Assembly (NCBI GenBank): GCA_905221605.1
Contig: CAJNDS010000380.1
Location: forward strand, 912,156-976,155
DNA length: 64,000 nucleotides
From: Symbiodinium natans
Lineage: Eukaryota > Sar > Dinophyceae > Suessiales > Symbiodiniaceae
Direction of reading: 5' to 3'
Below, one piece after another: positions 11,357-20,418 of this stretch. The position numbers were made by a program, and so were the translations under genes. How positions within the stretch are numbered: the stretch's first letter is position 1; every line of letters starts with the position of its first letter. The notes beneath the pieces are model-generated. The model ran no database searches. It was not told the DNA's origin and saw only the letters and a program-made list of their open reading frames with translations.

Positions 11357-11564
11357 CACTGGGAGCATCTGTGCTGTGATTAGCACATTCCCTGTACAAG
11401 TAGGTCGCCGAGGCGCCCAGCCCAAAGACACAGGCAAGGCAACTGTTCCCATCAGCAGAGCAGGACAAGGTTCCCAAGGTTCCTGTGGCTTACAGAGGGC
11501 TTGCAACAGGAGCCGCAATAATTTGAACAGGGGCTTTGGGGGTTATTGTTGTATATCTGTATAG
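11298..11564 (+). CDS. hypothetical protein
   Basis: An 88-codon frame. It includes ESLICMWFGKCPGFDTGSIC, then a basic, Gly/Gln-rich half. No family recognised. The 3' end runs into a family F-like fragment (about 11,553-11,600). Confidence 0.3.
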   Translation: MGAPQESLICMWFGKCPGFDTGSICAVISTFPVQVGRRGAQPKDTGKATVPISRAGQGSQGSCGLQRACNRSRNNLNRGFGGYCCISV

Positions 11565-11908
11565 GGACCATAAGGGAATAGTATTCGAGGAGCTTCGTCA
11601 TCTTAGGGCTTTGGGGTTGTTGTTCGTGTTTGGGTGTTTTTTTTCGGCTTAACCTGCTAATTCAGGTGATGCTCTAAACTGTCTCCACCTTAAACTCGAA
11701 ACCCCTCTTCAATCGCAAGTTCTCATTGAAGCCGCAGAGCCCCAAAACATCCCTACTAAGCCTCAACCCGAAGCCAACATGCCTAAACCTTAAACCCTAA
11801 GCCCACCCCTAAACACATCCAGCCCCCCCAGACTTCAGGCATACAGGGTCCTCGGAGCCACATGCCGCGCTCCTAACCGGGAGAGGGGTTCAGGGTTTAG
11901 GGCTTAGG

Positions 11909-12238
11909 GTGGAGGGGTTTCATGGTTGGTTTATGGTTGAAGGGTCCCGAAGATCCCAAGAGCCGCTGAGACCGTGCGAATTCGGGTTTGTGACTCTGCT
12001 AGCTTTGCGCGCTGTCAATCTCTCTGTGAACCGGCTTATTCCCGATGCAGTTTCTTTGGACCTCCTGCCAGATGCGCCGTTGCAGTTTCAGAGGCTAGGC
12101 TTGAGAGGGCTTGAAGGATGTTGCGCTTTAGGACAGTGCTGCGCAAAGCTTGTGTGCCTCAGGGGCCAGGCAATCCCACATATGGGGTACCTCATTGGGG
12201 TCTTCATGATAAGGGAATCCTACATTTTGGTGATCTAA
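11909..12238 (+). CDS. hypothetical protein
   Basis: A 109-codon frame whose middle (FVTLLALRAVNLSVNRLIPD and on) is Leu/Ala-rich and protein-like. Its 3' part enters a family E-like foldback (about 12,172-12,298), so the true exon probably ends before about 12,170. Confidence 0.3.
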   Translation: MEGFHGWFMVEGSRRSQEPLRPCEFGFVTLLALRAVNLSVNRLIPDAVSLDLLPDAPLQFQRLGLRGLEGCCALGQCCAKLVCLRGQAIPHMGYLIGVFMIRESYILVI

Positions 12239-12846
12239 GGTGGGGGTCCCCTATTTATTTAAAGCCCCAGAATTATGGAACAAGTCCCTATGTTTCTGAG
12301 CTGGCTGAGGCCCTTGCCGCCTCCAATCTCATCCCCTCTGGTGCATGATCGTCCCTGCATAAGAGCATCCGCACGCACTCGGCAAATCTGAGCTTGCGCG
12401 GGAGAATTCGAGCTCGCCATGTTTGACCTTTTGCAAGGAGCCCGGGTTGCTTGACATGGGGTCCGGTGAGGCCCTAAACCTTTGCTGAAGAGCTCCCCAA
12501 AACTTATCTACAGCAGTTGCATACTTTAAGAATGTGTCGTCTCATTACACCTGCATGATACGCCTATGGTACAACGATGTTTAGAAGGTGGTTTTTGCAA
12601 AGCTGCTACCGGTCCCTGATCCCAAGCAACCCACTGCCTCGCTGGGCTTGAGGAGGAGTGGGGGAGTGAAATAGCCACTGCTACAGGCAATAGGGGTGTT
12701 TGGGGGGGGGGGGGGAGAATAGGGATGCACTCCCAACTCACCCTTAAGCACCAGTAAGCTGCTTGCCAAGAATCTGGATCTGAGGAAAGTTTTGTCAGCT
12801 CCTTCCGGACGTTCGCGTTTTGGGCTGCTAGGGTTTAGGGTGGCAG

Positions 12847-12950
12847 TGCGCCTGCGCGAGAGTGTTCCAGCCGCTGTCCGTGCGGGTTCGCGTAGAAGAA
12901 TGCAGATTGAAAGCTCGTCTGCGCAAGCAACTTCACGAAGCGGATCCTAG
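12847..12950 (+). CDS. putative exon, Arg/Ser-rich
   Basis: Follows GGTGGCAG. Reads RLRESVPAAVRAGSRRRMQI, continues Ser-rich to TAG at 12948. The left intron is TTTAGGG-type. Confidence 0.45.
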
Positions 12951-13173
12951 AATCATCCCTGTATAGTCCCTTATATGCCTAAAGTAGCACCTCTGATCCC
13001 CCTCTAGCACCAGCAAGGAACCCCAAACCCCAGCCGCTCAAGCCCCAAGCCTAGACCCTGAACCCGAAACCAGCAAATCATGTACCTGCAGCGCCCGCCC
13101 CTGATGCGTGATGGCGTCGGATCAGGCCCCGCTTTCTGAAGTTCAGGGTCCAGGGCTGCCCTCATGATGAAAT

Positions 13174-13632
13174 TTGATGTGTCGAGGCTCGGGTTCTCGG
13201 GCGGGTGTTAAGGATGTAAGGTTCCAGGTTTGCGGGTATTGCGGGGGGCGAAGGCTTTTTGGGCAACAGTTTTGCACTCTCGGCCGTGCTTTCAGAAGCC
13301 CCAAAGCTGCCAAAACGCTGAGCCACAATATTCAGGGCTTTAACCCCAAGGACCTAACTAACATCAGGGCTTTAGCAGCCTGCGGGGGTTCTGACAACTT
13401 GGTCCTTTTTTGGGTTAGCCACTGCAAGCTGGGCATTAGCTGCATTGTCATTGAGCACGCTTATCAGACGACGTTGTGTGACAATGAGAGGTTTGAGTGG
13501 CAAGACTCGACGATCGCCTGCTATGAGTCTCCACCCTGGCACAGTATCATCGGCGCTTTTGCAGCTAGCACTCGGGGGGGTTCTGTGCACTCCGGAACCC
13601 GAGCAGCCCAGAACCCTAAACCGAAACCCTAA
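13174..13632 (+). CDS. hypothetical protein, 152-codon frame
   Basis: One of the longer non-repetitive frames of the region. Residues about 70-130 include GSDNLVLFWVSHCKLGISC and an acidic/Trp stretch, with even composition and few low-complexity runs. The final residues are repeat-derived. It may combine two exons with an in-frame short intron. No family recognised. Confidence 0.4.
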   Translation: MMCRGSGSRAGVKDVRFQVCGYCGGRRLFGQQFCTLGRAFRSPKAAKTLSHNIQGFNPKDLTNIRALAACGGSDNLVLFWVSHCKLGISCIVIEHAYQTTLCDNERFEWQDSTIACYESPPWHSIIGAFAASTRGGSVHSGTRAAQNPKPKP

Positions 13633-13760
13633 ATCCTAAACCCTAAACCCCCAAACCCTAAATCCTAAAACCCCAAACCCTAAACCCCAACCCTAAACCC
13701 CAAACCCTAAACCCTAAAACCCTAAAACCCTAAACCCCACACCCCAAACCCTAAATCCTT
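13618..13760. repeat. C-strand heptamer array (imperfect)
   Basis: CCCTAAA, CCCTAAAA, CCCCAAA and CCCTAAAT units in series, immediately left of an exon-like island whose other side carries the G-strand orientation. Confidence 0.9.
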
Positions 13761-13836
13761 AAGTGCGAGGACGAGGCTCCCGAGACCGGAGAACAGGACC
13801 AGGAGGTGCCAACAGAGGGAGCTTTCGTTTTGCGAA
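13761..13836 (+). CDS. putative internal exon, acidic
   Basis: Reads CEDEAPETGEQDQEVPTEGA followed by FVLR, then GTTAGGGTTTAGGG. C-strand heptamers lie left and G-strand heptamers right, so it is a clean coding island inside an inverted pair of repeat tracts. Confidence 0.5.
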
Positions 13837-13871
13837 GTTAGGGTTTAGGGTTTGGGGTTTAGGGTTTAGGG

Positions 13872-13935
13872 TTCTAGGCTTCTAGGCTTCTAGGCTTCTA
13901 GGCTTCTAGGCTTCTAGGCTTCTAGGCTTCTAGGG
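13872..13935. repeat. TTCTAGGC octamer x8
   Basis: Eight units of TTCTAGGC, followed by GGGTTCTA/GGGTTCTG units to about 13,996. It grades into TTTAGGG on both sides, so it looks like amplification of a mutated telomere-like unit. Confidence 0.9.
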
Positions 13936-14238
13936 TTCTCGGGTTCTGGGGTTCTGGGGTTCTAGGGTTCTAGGGTTCTAGGGTTCTAGGGTTCTATAGG
14001 GTCTAGGGTTTAGGGTTTAGGGTTTAGTGATGGAGCCTCGGACTCCTTGGGTTCGGGTTTTAGTACCTAGAATTATGTGCTTTGAGGCTCTCCCAACTGC
14101 CAAAACTTATGCTGTCTTCTTTGGGATCACGTTCATCATGACAACCTGGTAGATGTTTAGGCAGGCAACAAAGAGAGTAGGATTTGGAGAGCTGACTTTC
14201 GTGGATGAAGGACTTGCTTGTTTCGGGGGTTCAGGGCT

Positions 14239-14472
14239 TTAGGGTTCAGGGTTCACGATTGAGGCTGTTCGGTCTCCCACTGCTGTTCCTACAAGCGGTG
14301 TGTCCCGTGCCAGTTCTTGAAGCCACAGCTTTCGCGCAGCTTTGTTTAAGACAGAAAATAGTTCTGTAATTCTGTTTGGAGTGATGCTGATGCCTTCGCA
14401 CCACGCGTTGATGCCAGAGTCACAGGCCCCTACTACATTGGTGATATGCTGTCCCAGCATCATGTGCATCAC
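14239..14472 (-). CDS. hypothetical protein or exon
   Basis: A 77-codon frame on the minus strand from ATG. It has balanced composition, with the segment ITELFSVLNKAARKLWLQEL helix-like. The last residues are repeat-derived. It lies downstream, on the same strand, of the frame at 14605-14823, so the two could be exons of one gene. Confidence 0.4.
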   Translation of the reverse strand: MMHMMLGQHITNVVGACDSGINAWCEGISITPNRITELFSVLNKAARKLWLQELARDTPLVGTAVGDRTASIVNPEP

Positions 14473-14604
14473 TCAACACAGCCAATCATGATGGTGATGT
14501 TCACAAGGAACCCGGGGGGGGGGGTGTAAGGGGCCCATGATCCCACTATTATGGCTTATGTGGGTGGTTTCTTGGTGATGGTAGAGATGAGCAAGTACCA
14601 AGAA

Positions 14605-14823
14605 TCAGAATGATAATGAACATAGTGGAAATCGTAATGGTTTAATGAGATTGTGCTGTAAAAAGAATGTCAAAGATCCCACAAGCTTGCAGCGTGGCTC
14701 TTGTAAGGCATGCTTGGGCAACTCCAGCAAACACCTGGGTACACATTTTGTATGAGTTTCGTGATCATCGCAAGTTGCATTGCATTGCTGATGATGGCAG
14801 TTGGTGAAGTGGCAGGTTAGCAA
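14605..14823 (-). CDS. hypothetical Cys/His-rich protein
   Basis: A 72-codon minus-strand frame. It begins with a Cys/His-rich stretch (CHFTNCHHQQCNATCDDHET) that resembles a metal-binding pattern without matching a family I know. Confidence 0.3.
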   Translation of the reverse strand: MLTCHFTNCHHQQCNATCDDHETHTKCVPRCLLELPKHALQEPRCKLVGSLTFFLQHNLIKPLRFPLCSLSF

Positions 14824-14954
14824 GCTTTGAGCCAGGCAGTAGCTGCCTATGTTGGATTCAGGGTTTCAGGGTTTAGGGTTTCATGCGGTTTAGGGTTTAG
14901 GGTTCAGGGATTAGGGTTTAATTAGGCTTAGGGTAGATGAAGGTAGTTTAGCAG

Positions 14955-15031
14955 CCGAGGGGCGATATTGCCAGGATCAGCTCGTGCGCCAAGTGCTGCG
15001 AGGAGACGCAGGCTCGACTAGTCCTTCTTGA
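14955..15031 (+). CDS. putative exon
   Basis: Follows TTTAGCAG. Reads EGRYCQDQLVRQVLRGDAGS and ends TGA at 15029. Good helical composition. Confidence 0.45.
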
Positions 15032-15202
15032 TGTATGCGGCTAAGGATCCTAAACCCTAAGCCTTTTAAACCCTAACACGCTCCAAAACCCCCGTACTGC
15101 AAACCCCCAAAACCTACATACTTTGGGTAGGACTATAGGTCTCAAGGCTCAAGGTTTGGGGTGTCGGGTTTAGGGGTGCTTAAGTCTCTTAAAGGCCATA
15201 AG

Positions 15203-15259
15203 AGCGCTGCCCAGCGAGCATCGCCATCCTGGAACTTCCTCAAGCAACCCAAGCCCTAA
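15203..15259 (+). CDS. putative exon
   Basis: Reads SAAQRASPSWNFLKQ before entering CCCTAAA repeat. A GC donor after CTCAA would remove the repeat-derived tail. Confidence 0.35.
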   Translation, partial: SAAQRASPSWNFLKQPKP

Positions 15260-15590
15260 ACCCTAAACCCCTAAACCCTAGACCCTAAACCCCTTGAAAC
15301 CTCGAAACAGCTGAAGCTCAAGAAACCTCTGAAGCCCCTCAGTCCCAAACACGAAGCCCTAAAACTCCTAAACCCCTAAACATCCCTACCTCCCAACCCG
15401 CAGTCCCCCCTCTAAGCCCCAGACACTAGTACAGTCTGCAGTCTTGGAAGTATGCATTATATGCCCGAAAGCAAACATCAGATGCCCAACTCCGAAACGC
15501 CATTAGCGTGACTAGCCTGTAGAAGCCTCGCTGAGAAGCGCAAGGCGATAGCCCGAAGCGCAAGGCAGCGCCAGCTTCGAATGACAGATA

Positions 15591-15806
15591 TTGAATATTT
15601 CTGTATACAGGAATGATTTCCGGCAATTTCAGGTTTTGGTTTTAGGGTCGAAAGTAGCGTGGAGCACCATTCTGGCATGGCATCAGTGTGCTAGGCTGAT
15701 AGGCAGGACTTGGTGTTTGGGTGTGCAGGTCTTGACAAGTGCGTGGTGCTTGTGCTTGTTGGTCAAGGCTGCAGCAAGGCTGCATTCTCTACCAAGGTCT
15801 ACGTAA
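15591..15806 (+). CDS. hypothetical protein, strand uncertain
   Basis: A 71-codon plus frame. The minus strand (15426-15626 and 15478-15678) is also open. Both look partly protein-like, and I cannot decide between them. Confidence 0.2.
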   Translation: MNISVYRNDFRQFQVLVLGSKVAWSTILAWHQCARLIGRTWCLGVQVLTSAWCLCLLVKAAARLHSLPRST

Positions 15807-16106
15807 GGGTCCCACCTCTGCTAGAGAAAACAACTTAGTAGGACATTTTGCGGCCAGTTGGGTACCCTAAGTATGTGGGGTCATAACTAGGGACTGCCAA
15901 CGGGACCAGAATTTATCCTAGAAGCCTAAATCCTCGAAGACGAGTAAACACTTGAGCTTAGACCCTGAACCCAACACCCTAAAATCTCAAATTCAGGCCC
16001 TACAAGCCCTGAATGATTGTCACACCCAATCTGAGAGGGGCCTAAACCGCAACAGCAACGCAAACAAGCCACGGCTTAGGTGTTAGGTGTTTAGGTGTAG
16101 GGCTGT

Positions 16107-16130
16107 CCCCCCCCCCCCCCAAAAAAAAAA
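16107..16130. repeat. poly-C/poly-A junction
   Basis: About 15 C followed directly by about 10 A. The same junction recurs at 26851 and 34144. The inverse (T-run to G-run) is at 8931. Confidence 0.9.
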
Positions 16131-16465
16131 GAAAAAATTGCCTTGCAAACCCCCCTACAATTCCTATAATTAAGTCCATACACCTGAAAGCCGCTCCCCA
16201 GGCTTCCCCTCACTTCGAGGTTCTCAGGGTCATAAGTACGGAAGCTGTACTTAAAAGCCCTACTTGCACCCCTACTTCTAGAACCCCACTTATAACCTTA
16301 TCCTTACTAGCCCTAAAAAGCCCTATAAACCCTTAAGACCCTAACCCACATCTTCAGTACTTCTAACCCCACTTATAACCTTCCTTGCTAGCCCTAAAAA
16401 GCCCTATAAACCCTTAAGACCCTAATCCCCTATAAGCCCTTAAGACCCTAAACCCACATCTTCAG

Positions 16466-16554
16466 ATGGGGGCCGACCAACTCCGAAGAGCCCTGCAGCG
16501 GGCCCAGGGCCGCATGGATGCGGAGCACCGTGTCGCCACCACGACCTGGCGGGG
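16466..16554 (+). CDS. putative internal exon
   Basis: Follows CATCTTCAG. Reads MGADQLRRALQRAQGRMDAE and on to TTTWR, then GTTTGG. One of the cleanest islands: amphipathic helix-like sequence, acceptor with pyrimidines, GT donor. A family C foldback follows 12 bp later. Confidence 0.55.
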
Positions 16555-16566
16555 GTTTGGGGGGTT

Positions 16567-16676
16567 CCCAGAGACTCCAAAACCCCTTAAGTAAGGAATA
16601 TACCTGAAATCATATGAGGGTTCCTATTATAATTTAAGGGATATTCCTGAAATCAAGGGGTTTTGGAGTCTCTGGG
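16567..16676. repeat. foldback element, family C
   Basis: CCCAGAGACTCCAAAACCCC at the left and GGGGTTTTGGAGTCTCTGGG at the right are perfect inverted repeats of 20 bp. Inner arms pair through GGAATATACCTGAAAT. Confidence 0.85.
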
Positions 16677-16690
16677 TTGTGAGGGTTTGG

Positions 16691-16801
16691 CCTACTGCTT
16701 CTTAGTGGGGAAATGAGGGAATTAGGTACCCTACATGTGCTCTTCTCAGGGAGTATATAGAGGTTACCTAGTTCCCCCATTCCCTACTGAGAATCAGTAG
16801 G
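16691..16801. repeat. foldback element, family D
   Basis: CCTACTGCTTCTTAGTGGGG at the left pairs with TCCCTACTGAGAATCAGTAGG at the right. Adjacent to the family C copy, with 14 bp between. Confidence 0.75.
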
Positions 16802-17348
16802 TTGGGGCGGTCGGGGTTGACAAGTTTTGGGGGGCTTCTTGATCCAGGGTTAATAAATTTGAGGTTCCTGGTCCAAGGTTGATATGAGGTTCAGGGCACA
16901 GGGCTGTTTTGGGTTCAGGGTTTAGGGTTTCAGGCTAGGGTTTAGGGGTGGAGAGTTTTAAGGTACACGCTTGAGATCTAAGGGTTTTCGCGGTTCATGC
17001 GATTCAGGGATGCGAAAGCAGAAATCCAGCCTAATTAAGCCTCAAACCCGAAACTTCTGAGCCACGCACCTGTTCCCGTTTTCCTGCCTTTTCTTGCAAA
17101 TAAGGAATCGAAATTTGAACTGCGCAAGGCGTGTTGCGTAGTTCATACAGGGGTCTCAACCCGCACATCCCCTCGGCTCCATCACTCCTAGCCGCATATG
17201 GCTGCACGCATGATGCATGTTTATAAACGGCTTCTAAAGCCCTTAATTAAGCCCCACGCTCAACCCAAATACCTTCTCCCAAGCCTTTTATGACAACCCT
17301 CAAACCCTCAAGCCCTATGCCACACCGCGCAAGCTTGAAAGTGGGCAG

Positions 17349-17413
17349 GTGCGCTCCGCTCTCGCTCTTTGACGAGGCGGCCCAGCGCCATGCAGCGACT
17401 GGTCGAGGGCCGA
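17349..17413 (+). CDS. putative internal exon
   Basis: Follows GGGCAG. Reads CAPLSLFDEAAQRHAATGRG. The donor would be GTTGGT. Confidence 0.4.
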
Positions 17414-17532
17414 GTTGGTAGGGTTGATGGGTTTAGGGCTTATAAGGTCTGGGGTTTGGAAGGTTCAGATTTAAGGGACGAAACTCTCAAAAATGTAGCA
17501 CATTGTGCCAAAAGTATTGTACCTGTTCGAAT

Positions 17533-17778
17533 TCAGCAGGGCGAAAGAAACGGAAGGGCCCCAGAAGTGTGTGACCTCCCGGCACCACGAAATCGCACCA
17601 CGCATCCTGTGGTTCTGTTGGGCGTGCAGGGAGGGATTTCATGAAATGGGCATGTTAAGAGTTTGAGCCAGATCGCGCTGGGTGAGCATAGATGCCACTC
17701 GGGCATTGCGGTTAAGGAGTACGCCATCAAAAACGCGAGCTCTTGGCGTTTTTTGCTGACGATGCTCCCAGCCGGCAA
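17533..17778 (-). CDS. hypothetical protein, strand uncertain
   Basis: An 81-codon minus frame with a possible membrane-like stretch (ELAFLMAYSLTAMPEWHLC). The plus frame 17369-17644 overlaps it. Neither has a recognised domain. Confidence 0.25.
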   Translation of the reverse strand: MPAGSIVSKKRQELAFLMAYSLTAMPEWHLCSPSAIWLKLLTCPFHEIPPCTPNRTTGCVVRFRGAGRSHTSGALPFLSPC

Positions 17779-17996
17779 TCAAACTGGCAGTTCACACAGT
17801 GACTGCTAACTACATGGTTCACCCTAAACCCTAAACCTACACCCAAAACCCTAAAACCTAAGCCCTATAGAGTTTAGGACTTTTTTGAAGCTCGAAAAGA
17901 GCCCCTTCGACCACTGAGGAGGCATCCCAGATTGGGCGATCCTCACGGTGCTCAAGGCTTGGTGATTCATGTATCCCGTCCCCCTACAGCCATCCC

Positions 17997-18093
17997 ATGG
18001 GATGATCCCCCTTATACTAACAGTCCTTAATAGGGATAACAGGGGGTACCAAAATGCGTATGAAGGGTTGTGAGTATAAGGGGGAACATCCCC
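17997..18093. repeat. foldback element, family B
   Basis: GGGATGATCCCCCTTATACT at the left and AGTATAAGGGGGAACATCCC at the right. The left arm also holds AACAGTCCTTAATAGGGAT, the family signature. Confidence 0.8.
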
Positions 18094-18298
18094 TTCCATC
18101 CCCCAAAGCAAAAAACAAAAAGACACACAACACGCACGCAGACAAGCACACACACACACAGAGATGTATCCACAAATGTATATACATGTATGTGTACACA
18201 TAGGTATGTATATAGCAATCGCAACTGACGACAACAGTAACCCACAGGGACGGCTAACTTTAGGGCTGCGGGGCGAGTGGTTCGCATCTGGAGGGCGA

Positions 18299-18404
18299 AG
18301 GAATGTAGGGAATGACGGCATCGGGTACCCTATACAGTCCCCTAAAGGGTATACGTAGGGGGCTAGAAGATACTGTACCTCGTTCCCTCATTCCTTCATT
18401 CCAT
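18299..18404. repeat. foldback element, family D
   Basis: GGAATGTAGGGAATGACGG at the left and CCCTCATTCCTTCATTCCAT at the right, with GGGTACCCTATACAGTCCCC inside. Confidence 0.65.
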
Positions 18405-18444
18405 ACGAAGAACCAATAAGAGCTGGTAAGTTAAGTTAAGCCCT

Positions 18445-18547
18445 AAACTCTAAACCCCAAACCCCAAACCCCAAACCCCAAACCCCAAACCCTAAACCCT
18501 AAACTACCCTAAACCCCAAACCCCAAACCCCAAACCCCAAACCCCAA
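18445..18547. repeat. CCCCAAA/CCCTAAA array
   Basis: Two blocks of CCCCAAA separated by CCCTAAA units. It borders an exon-like island at 18561. Confidence 0.9.
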
Positions 18548-18560
18548 GCGAAGTTCGCAG

Positions 18561-18642
18561 GCCAGGCGCCTGGTAGAGCAAGCGGCCGGCCTCGGCGACC
18601 TCACGGATGTCTACGAGGCCCTCTGTTGGCAAGTCTGGGAGG
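18561..18642 (+). CDS. putative internal exon
   Basis: Follows TTCGCAG. Reads ARRLVEQAAGLGDLTDVYEA and on to CWQVWE, then GTTTAAGG. Strong coding character and canonical borders. Unknown function. Confidence 0.55.
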
Positions 18643-18657
18643 GTTTAAGGGTTTGTA

Positions 18658-18746
18658 TATTATGTTCTATATATATATATATATGTTTATTAGTGATATT
18701 TTTTATTTAATTATCTATTTATTTACTCGTTTATGTATTTATTTAT
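18658..18746. repeat. AT-rich tract at the left end of the retrotransposon
   Basis: (TA)n and TTTATTTA sequence ending exactly where repeat A1 of the YR element begins. The right flank (24853-24985) has the same character, so the element sits inside an AT-rich tract. Confidence 0.85.
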
Positions 18747-18818
18747 ATGTTCACTGCTGTGCAGGTTCTTGCAGCCCATAAGTGCCGCACATTTCTGAAA
18801 TCTCAAGATCAATCGGCA
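18747..18818 (+). repeat. split direct repeat A1
   Basis: 72 bp starting ATGTTCACTGCTGTGCAGG and ending AAGATCAATCGGCA. Identical to A2 at 24642-24713. It abuts the AT-rich flank and marks the left end of the element. Confidence 0.95.
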
Positions 18819-18832
18819 AGGAGAAGGGTAGA

Positions 18833-19204
18833 ATGTCCGGTGCTGCCATTCAGACCGTTGGTGGCGTCATCACTGTCCTCGCATATCTGCAGTACGCCAT
18901 TGGTGGCGAGAAGGCTGTTGTGGTCCCCGCTGGCTCACAGCATTGCCACTGCCAGTGTAGCTGTGAGTGCACTTATCCCTCACTCTGGCTGTGGGCTGGG
19001 TGTTTTGTCTTCCTAGTCGCAGCGGCGTTCTATGGACACATACCTGGCTGGATCTTCAGACGCCTTCAATCTGGCCGGCAAGTTCTGCTTGGTACTGTAC
19101 GAGGGAGAGAGGAGGTGGCACGAGCGATTGTTGATCCACCAAGTGCGGGCGAACCAGGACAGCCGCACGAGTGGGTGGTTCGTCATCGCAACTCCCGACG
19201 GTGA
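18833..19204 (+). CDS. small Cys-cluster membrane protein, first ORF of the YR element
   Basis: 123 codons from ATG 14 bp after A1. Residues 37-46 form an alternating cluster HCHCQCSCEC. Residues about 51-67 (LWLWAGCFVFLVAAAFY) are a likely membrane segment. The frame overlaps the gag-like frame by 173 bp, so the natural product may be this N-terminus joined by frameshifting to the gag frame near 19,020-19,060. The tail after about residue 80 is probably out-of-frame sequence. Function unknown. Confidence 0.5.
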   Translation: MSGAAIQTVGGVITVLAYLQYAIGGEKAVVVPAGSQHCHCQCSCECTYPSLWLWAGCFVFLVAAAFYGHIPGWIFRRLQSGRQVLLGTVRGREEVARAIVDPPSAGEPGQPHEWVVRHRNSRR

Positions 19205-20309
19205 TGTCTATGCAGAAAGCTTGGCTCCGCCCAATGTGTTGGGCATGGTGGTGCTGGATGACGGCCGCGCTCTCCCTCCAGGACTGGCAAGGCGCAACGT
19301 CTACCGCTTTGAGGACGGAGTGGTGGGGCAAGCCCCCGGGGCTGGCCAAATGGCCCACCTTCGAGGTACAGCCGCTCCGGAGTTACAAGCAGTGCAGCTC
19401 GAGTTTGACAGCCTGGTCGCGCCCGCTGGACCTGCCGCTCCAGTCGCCGTTGCTCCAGCCGCTCCCGTTCAGCCTGCAAGCCTTGAACCCGCAGCTGGGC
19501 ACTCGTGGGTGGTGGCCACAAGTGACGGAGCACGCGTTCGTGGCAGCTTGGTCCCCTTGCAACAGGTTGTCAGTGGCCACCAGACGGCTCACAAGGGTGT
19601 GGCGGCCCTTACAGATGGGTCTGTGGTGTTCGTGGAGCTTGTCGCCAACCAGGACGTTGCCACCTACGCCAAACCAGCATCGCCGACGCAGCTTGCTCCT
19701 CAGGCACTGGCCCCTGTTGTTGCTCAGCCAAGTCAAGCAGACGATGCACGGACCCTTGCAGTGCGCTACAATGCAGAGGGCCAGCGTCGGCGTGAGTTTC
19801 GTGAAGCGGTCGAGAAGTCCACCGAAAGTGCGTGGACGGATTGGCCAGTGCGTGGCCCGCGTACCGCAAAGTGGGTGGGGCAGTACATTGCCAACAATGG
19901 CGGCTCCACTTTCGCGATGCATAACGCGTGGAGGAGCAACAGTCGGCTGCAACCTTCAGACAGTGGCGTGCTGGAACACGAGTCCATCTGCAAAGCATTG
20001 GAACTGGCGCTGGAATATGACCAGCTCAACCTGGGAGAGCTGGCATGCGTCGAACTCCTATGCAGACGCCTGCAGATGCTTCAGTACAGGCGGCGTGAGC
20101 GCGTTCTTGGTTCTGCAGCCAGCGGGACTCTGGACGACGAAAGCCACTACTTCCTCGGAACAGACCCTACACGAGGCAACTTGTGCGTGTGCCCGGCCCT
20201 CAACTCGTGGCTGGGGGAGGAGTTACACAAGGAACACCTTGCGAACAAGGAGCAGCGCAAAGCCCGAGAAGAGCGCGCCCTTGTGCGAACCGGGAAAAAC
20301 AAGCCTTGA
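19032..20309 (+). CDS. gag-like protein of the YR element
   Basis: 425 codons placed directly upstream of the reverse transcriptase, the position of gag in retroelements. The N-terminal about 110 residues are mixed alpha/beta-like. Residues about 130-155 are an Ala/Pro/Val-rich linker, followed by a further folded part (WVVATSDGARVRGSLVPLQQ) and a helical C-terminal half with a strongly charged Lys/Arg/Glu tail. No CCHC zinc knuckle is visible. Assignment rests on position and size; no sequence family is recognised. Its TGA is followed by the RT frame, shifted by one. Confidence 0.6.
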   Translation: MDTYLAGSSDAFNLAGKFCLVLYEGERRWHERLLIHQVRANQDSRTSGWFVIATPDGDVYAESLAPPNVLGMVVLDDGRALPPGLARRNVYRFEDGVVGQAPGAGQMAHLRGTAAPELQAVQLEFDSLVAPAGPAAPVAVAPAAPVQPASLEPAAGHSWVVATSDGARVRGSLVPLQQVVSGHQTAHKGVAALTDGSVVFVELVANQDVATYAKPASPTQLAPQALAPVVAQPSQADDARTLAVRYNAEGQRRREFREAVEKSTESAWTDWPVRGPRTAKWVGQYIANNGGSTFAMHNAWRSNSRLQPSDSGVLEHESICKALELALEYDQLNLGELACVELLCRRLQMLQYRRRERVLGSAASGTLDDESHYFLGTDPTRGNLCVCPALNSWLGEELHKEHLANKEQRKAREERALVRTGKNKP

Positions 20310-20418
20310 CCGGCCGCGTCCAGGCGGCCTGTGTGGAGCTGGGAGTCACACCGTGGCTCCTTGGCTTCTCTTCTTGCTCTTTTGGGCACGCTCTAGTGCC
20401 ACAGTTTTGCTTGGACCT

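Noticed and set aside
14605-14823. Zinc-finger protein
   Set aside because: Cys/His spacing does not match a finger family that I recognise.
16567-16676. Rho-independent terminators or riboswitches in the palindromes
   Set aside because: The palindromes are 80-180 bp, occur in families with conserved ends and lie in a eukaryotic context; they fit foldback elements better.
18747-19016. 89-residue ORF starting inside repeat A1
   Set aside because: Its start is repeat A sequence (the same ATG opens another ORF in A2). The Ser/Ala-rich remainder is a shadow of the Cys-cluster ORF.
19383-19998. Long minus-strand ORFs across the gag and YR regions (also 21987-22658, 23014-23406)
   Set aside because: GC-rich shadows of the plus-strand gag, RT and YR genes, which have recognisable motifs.
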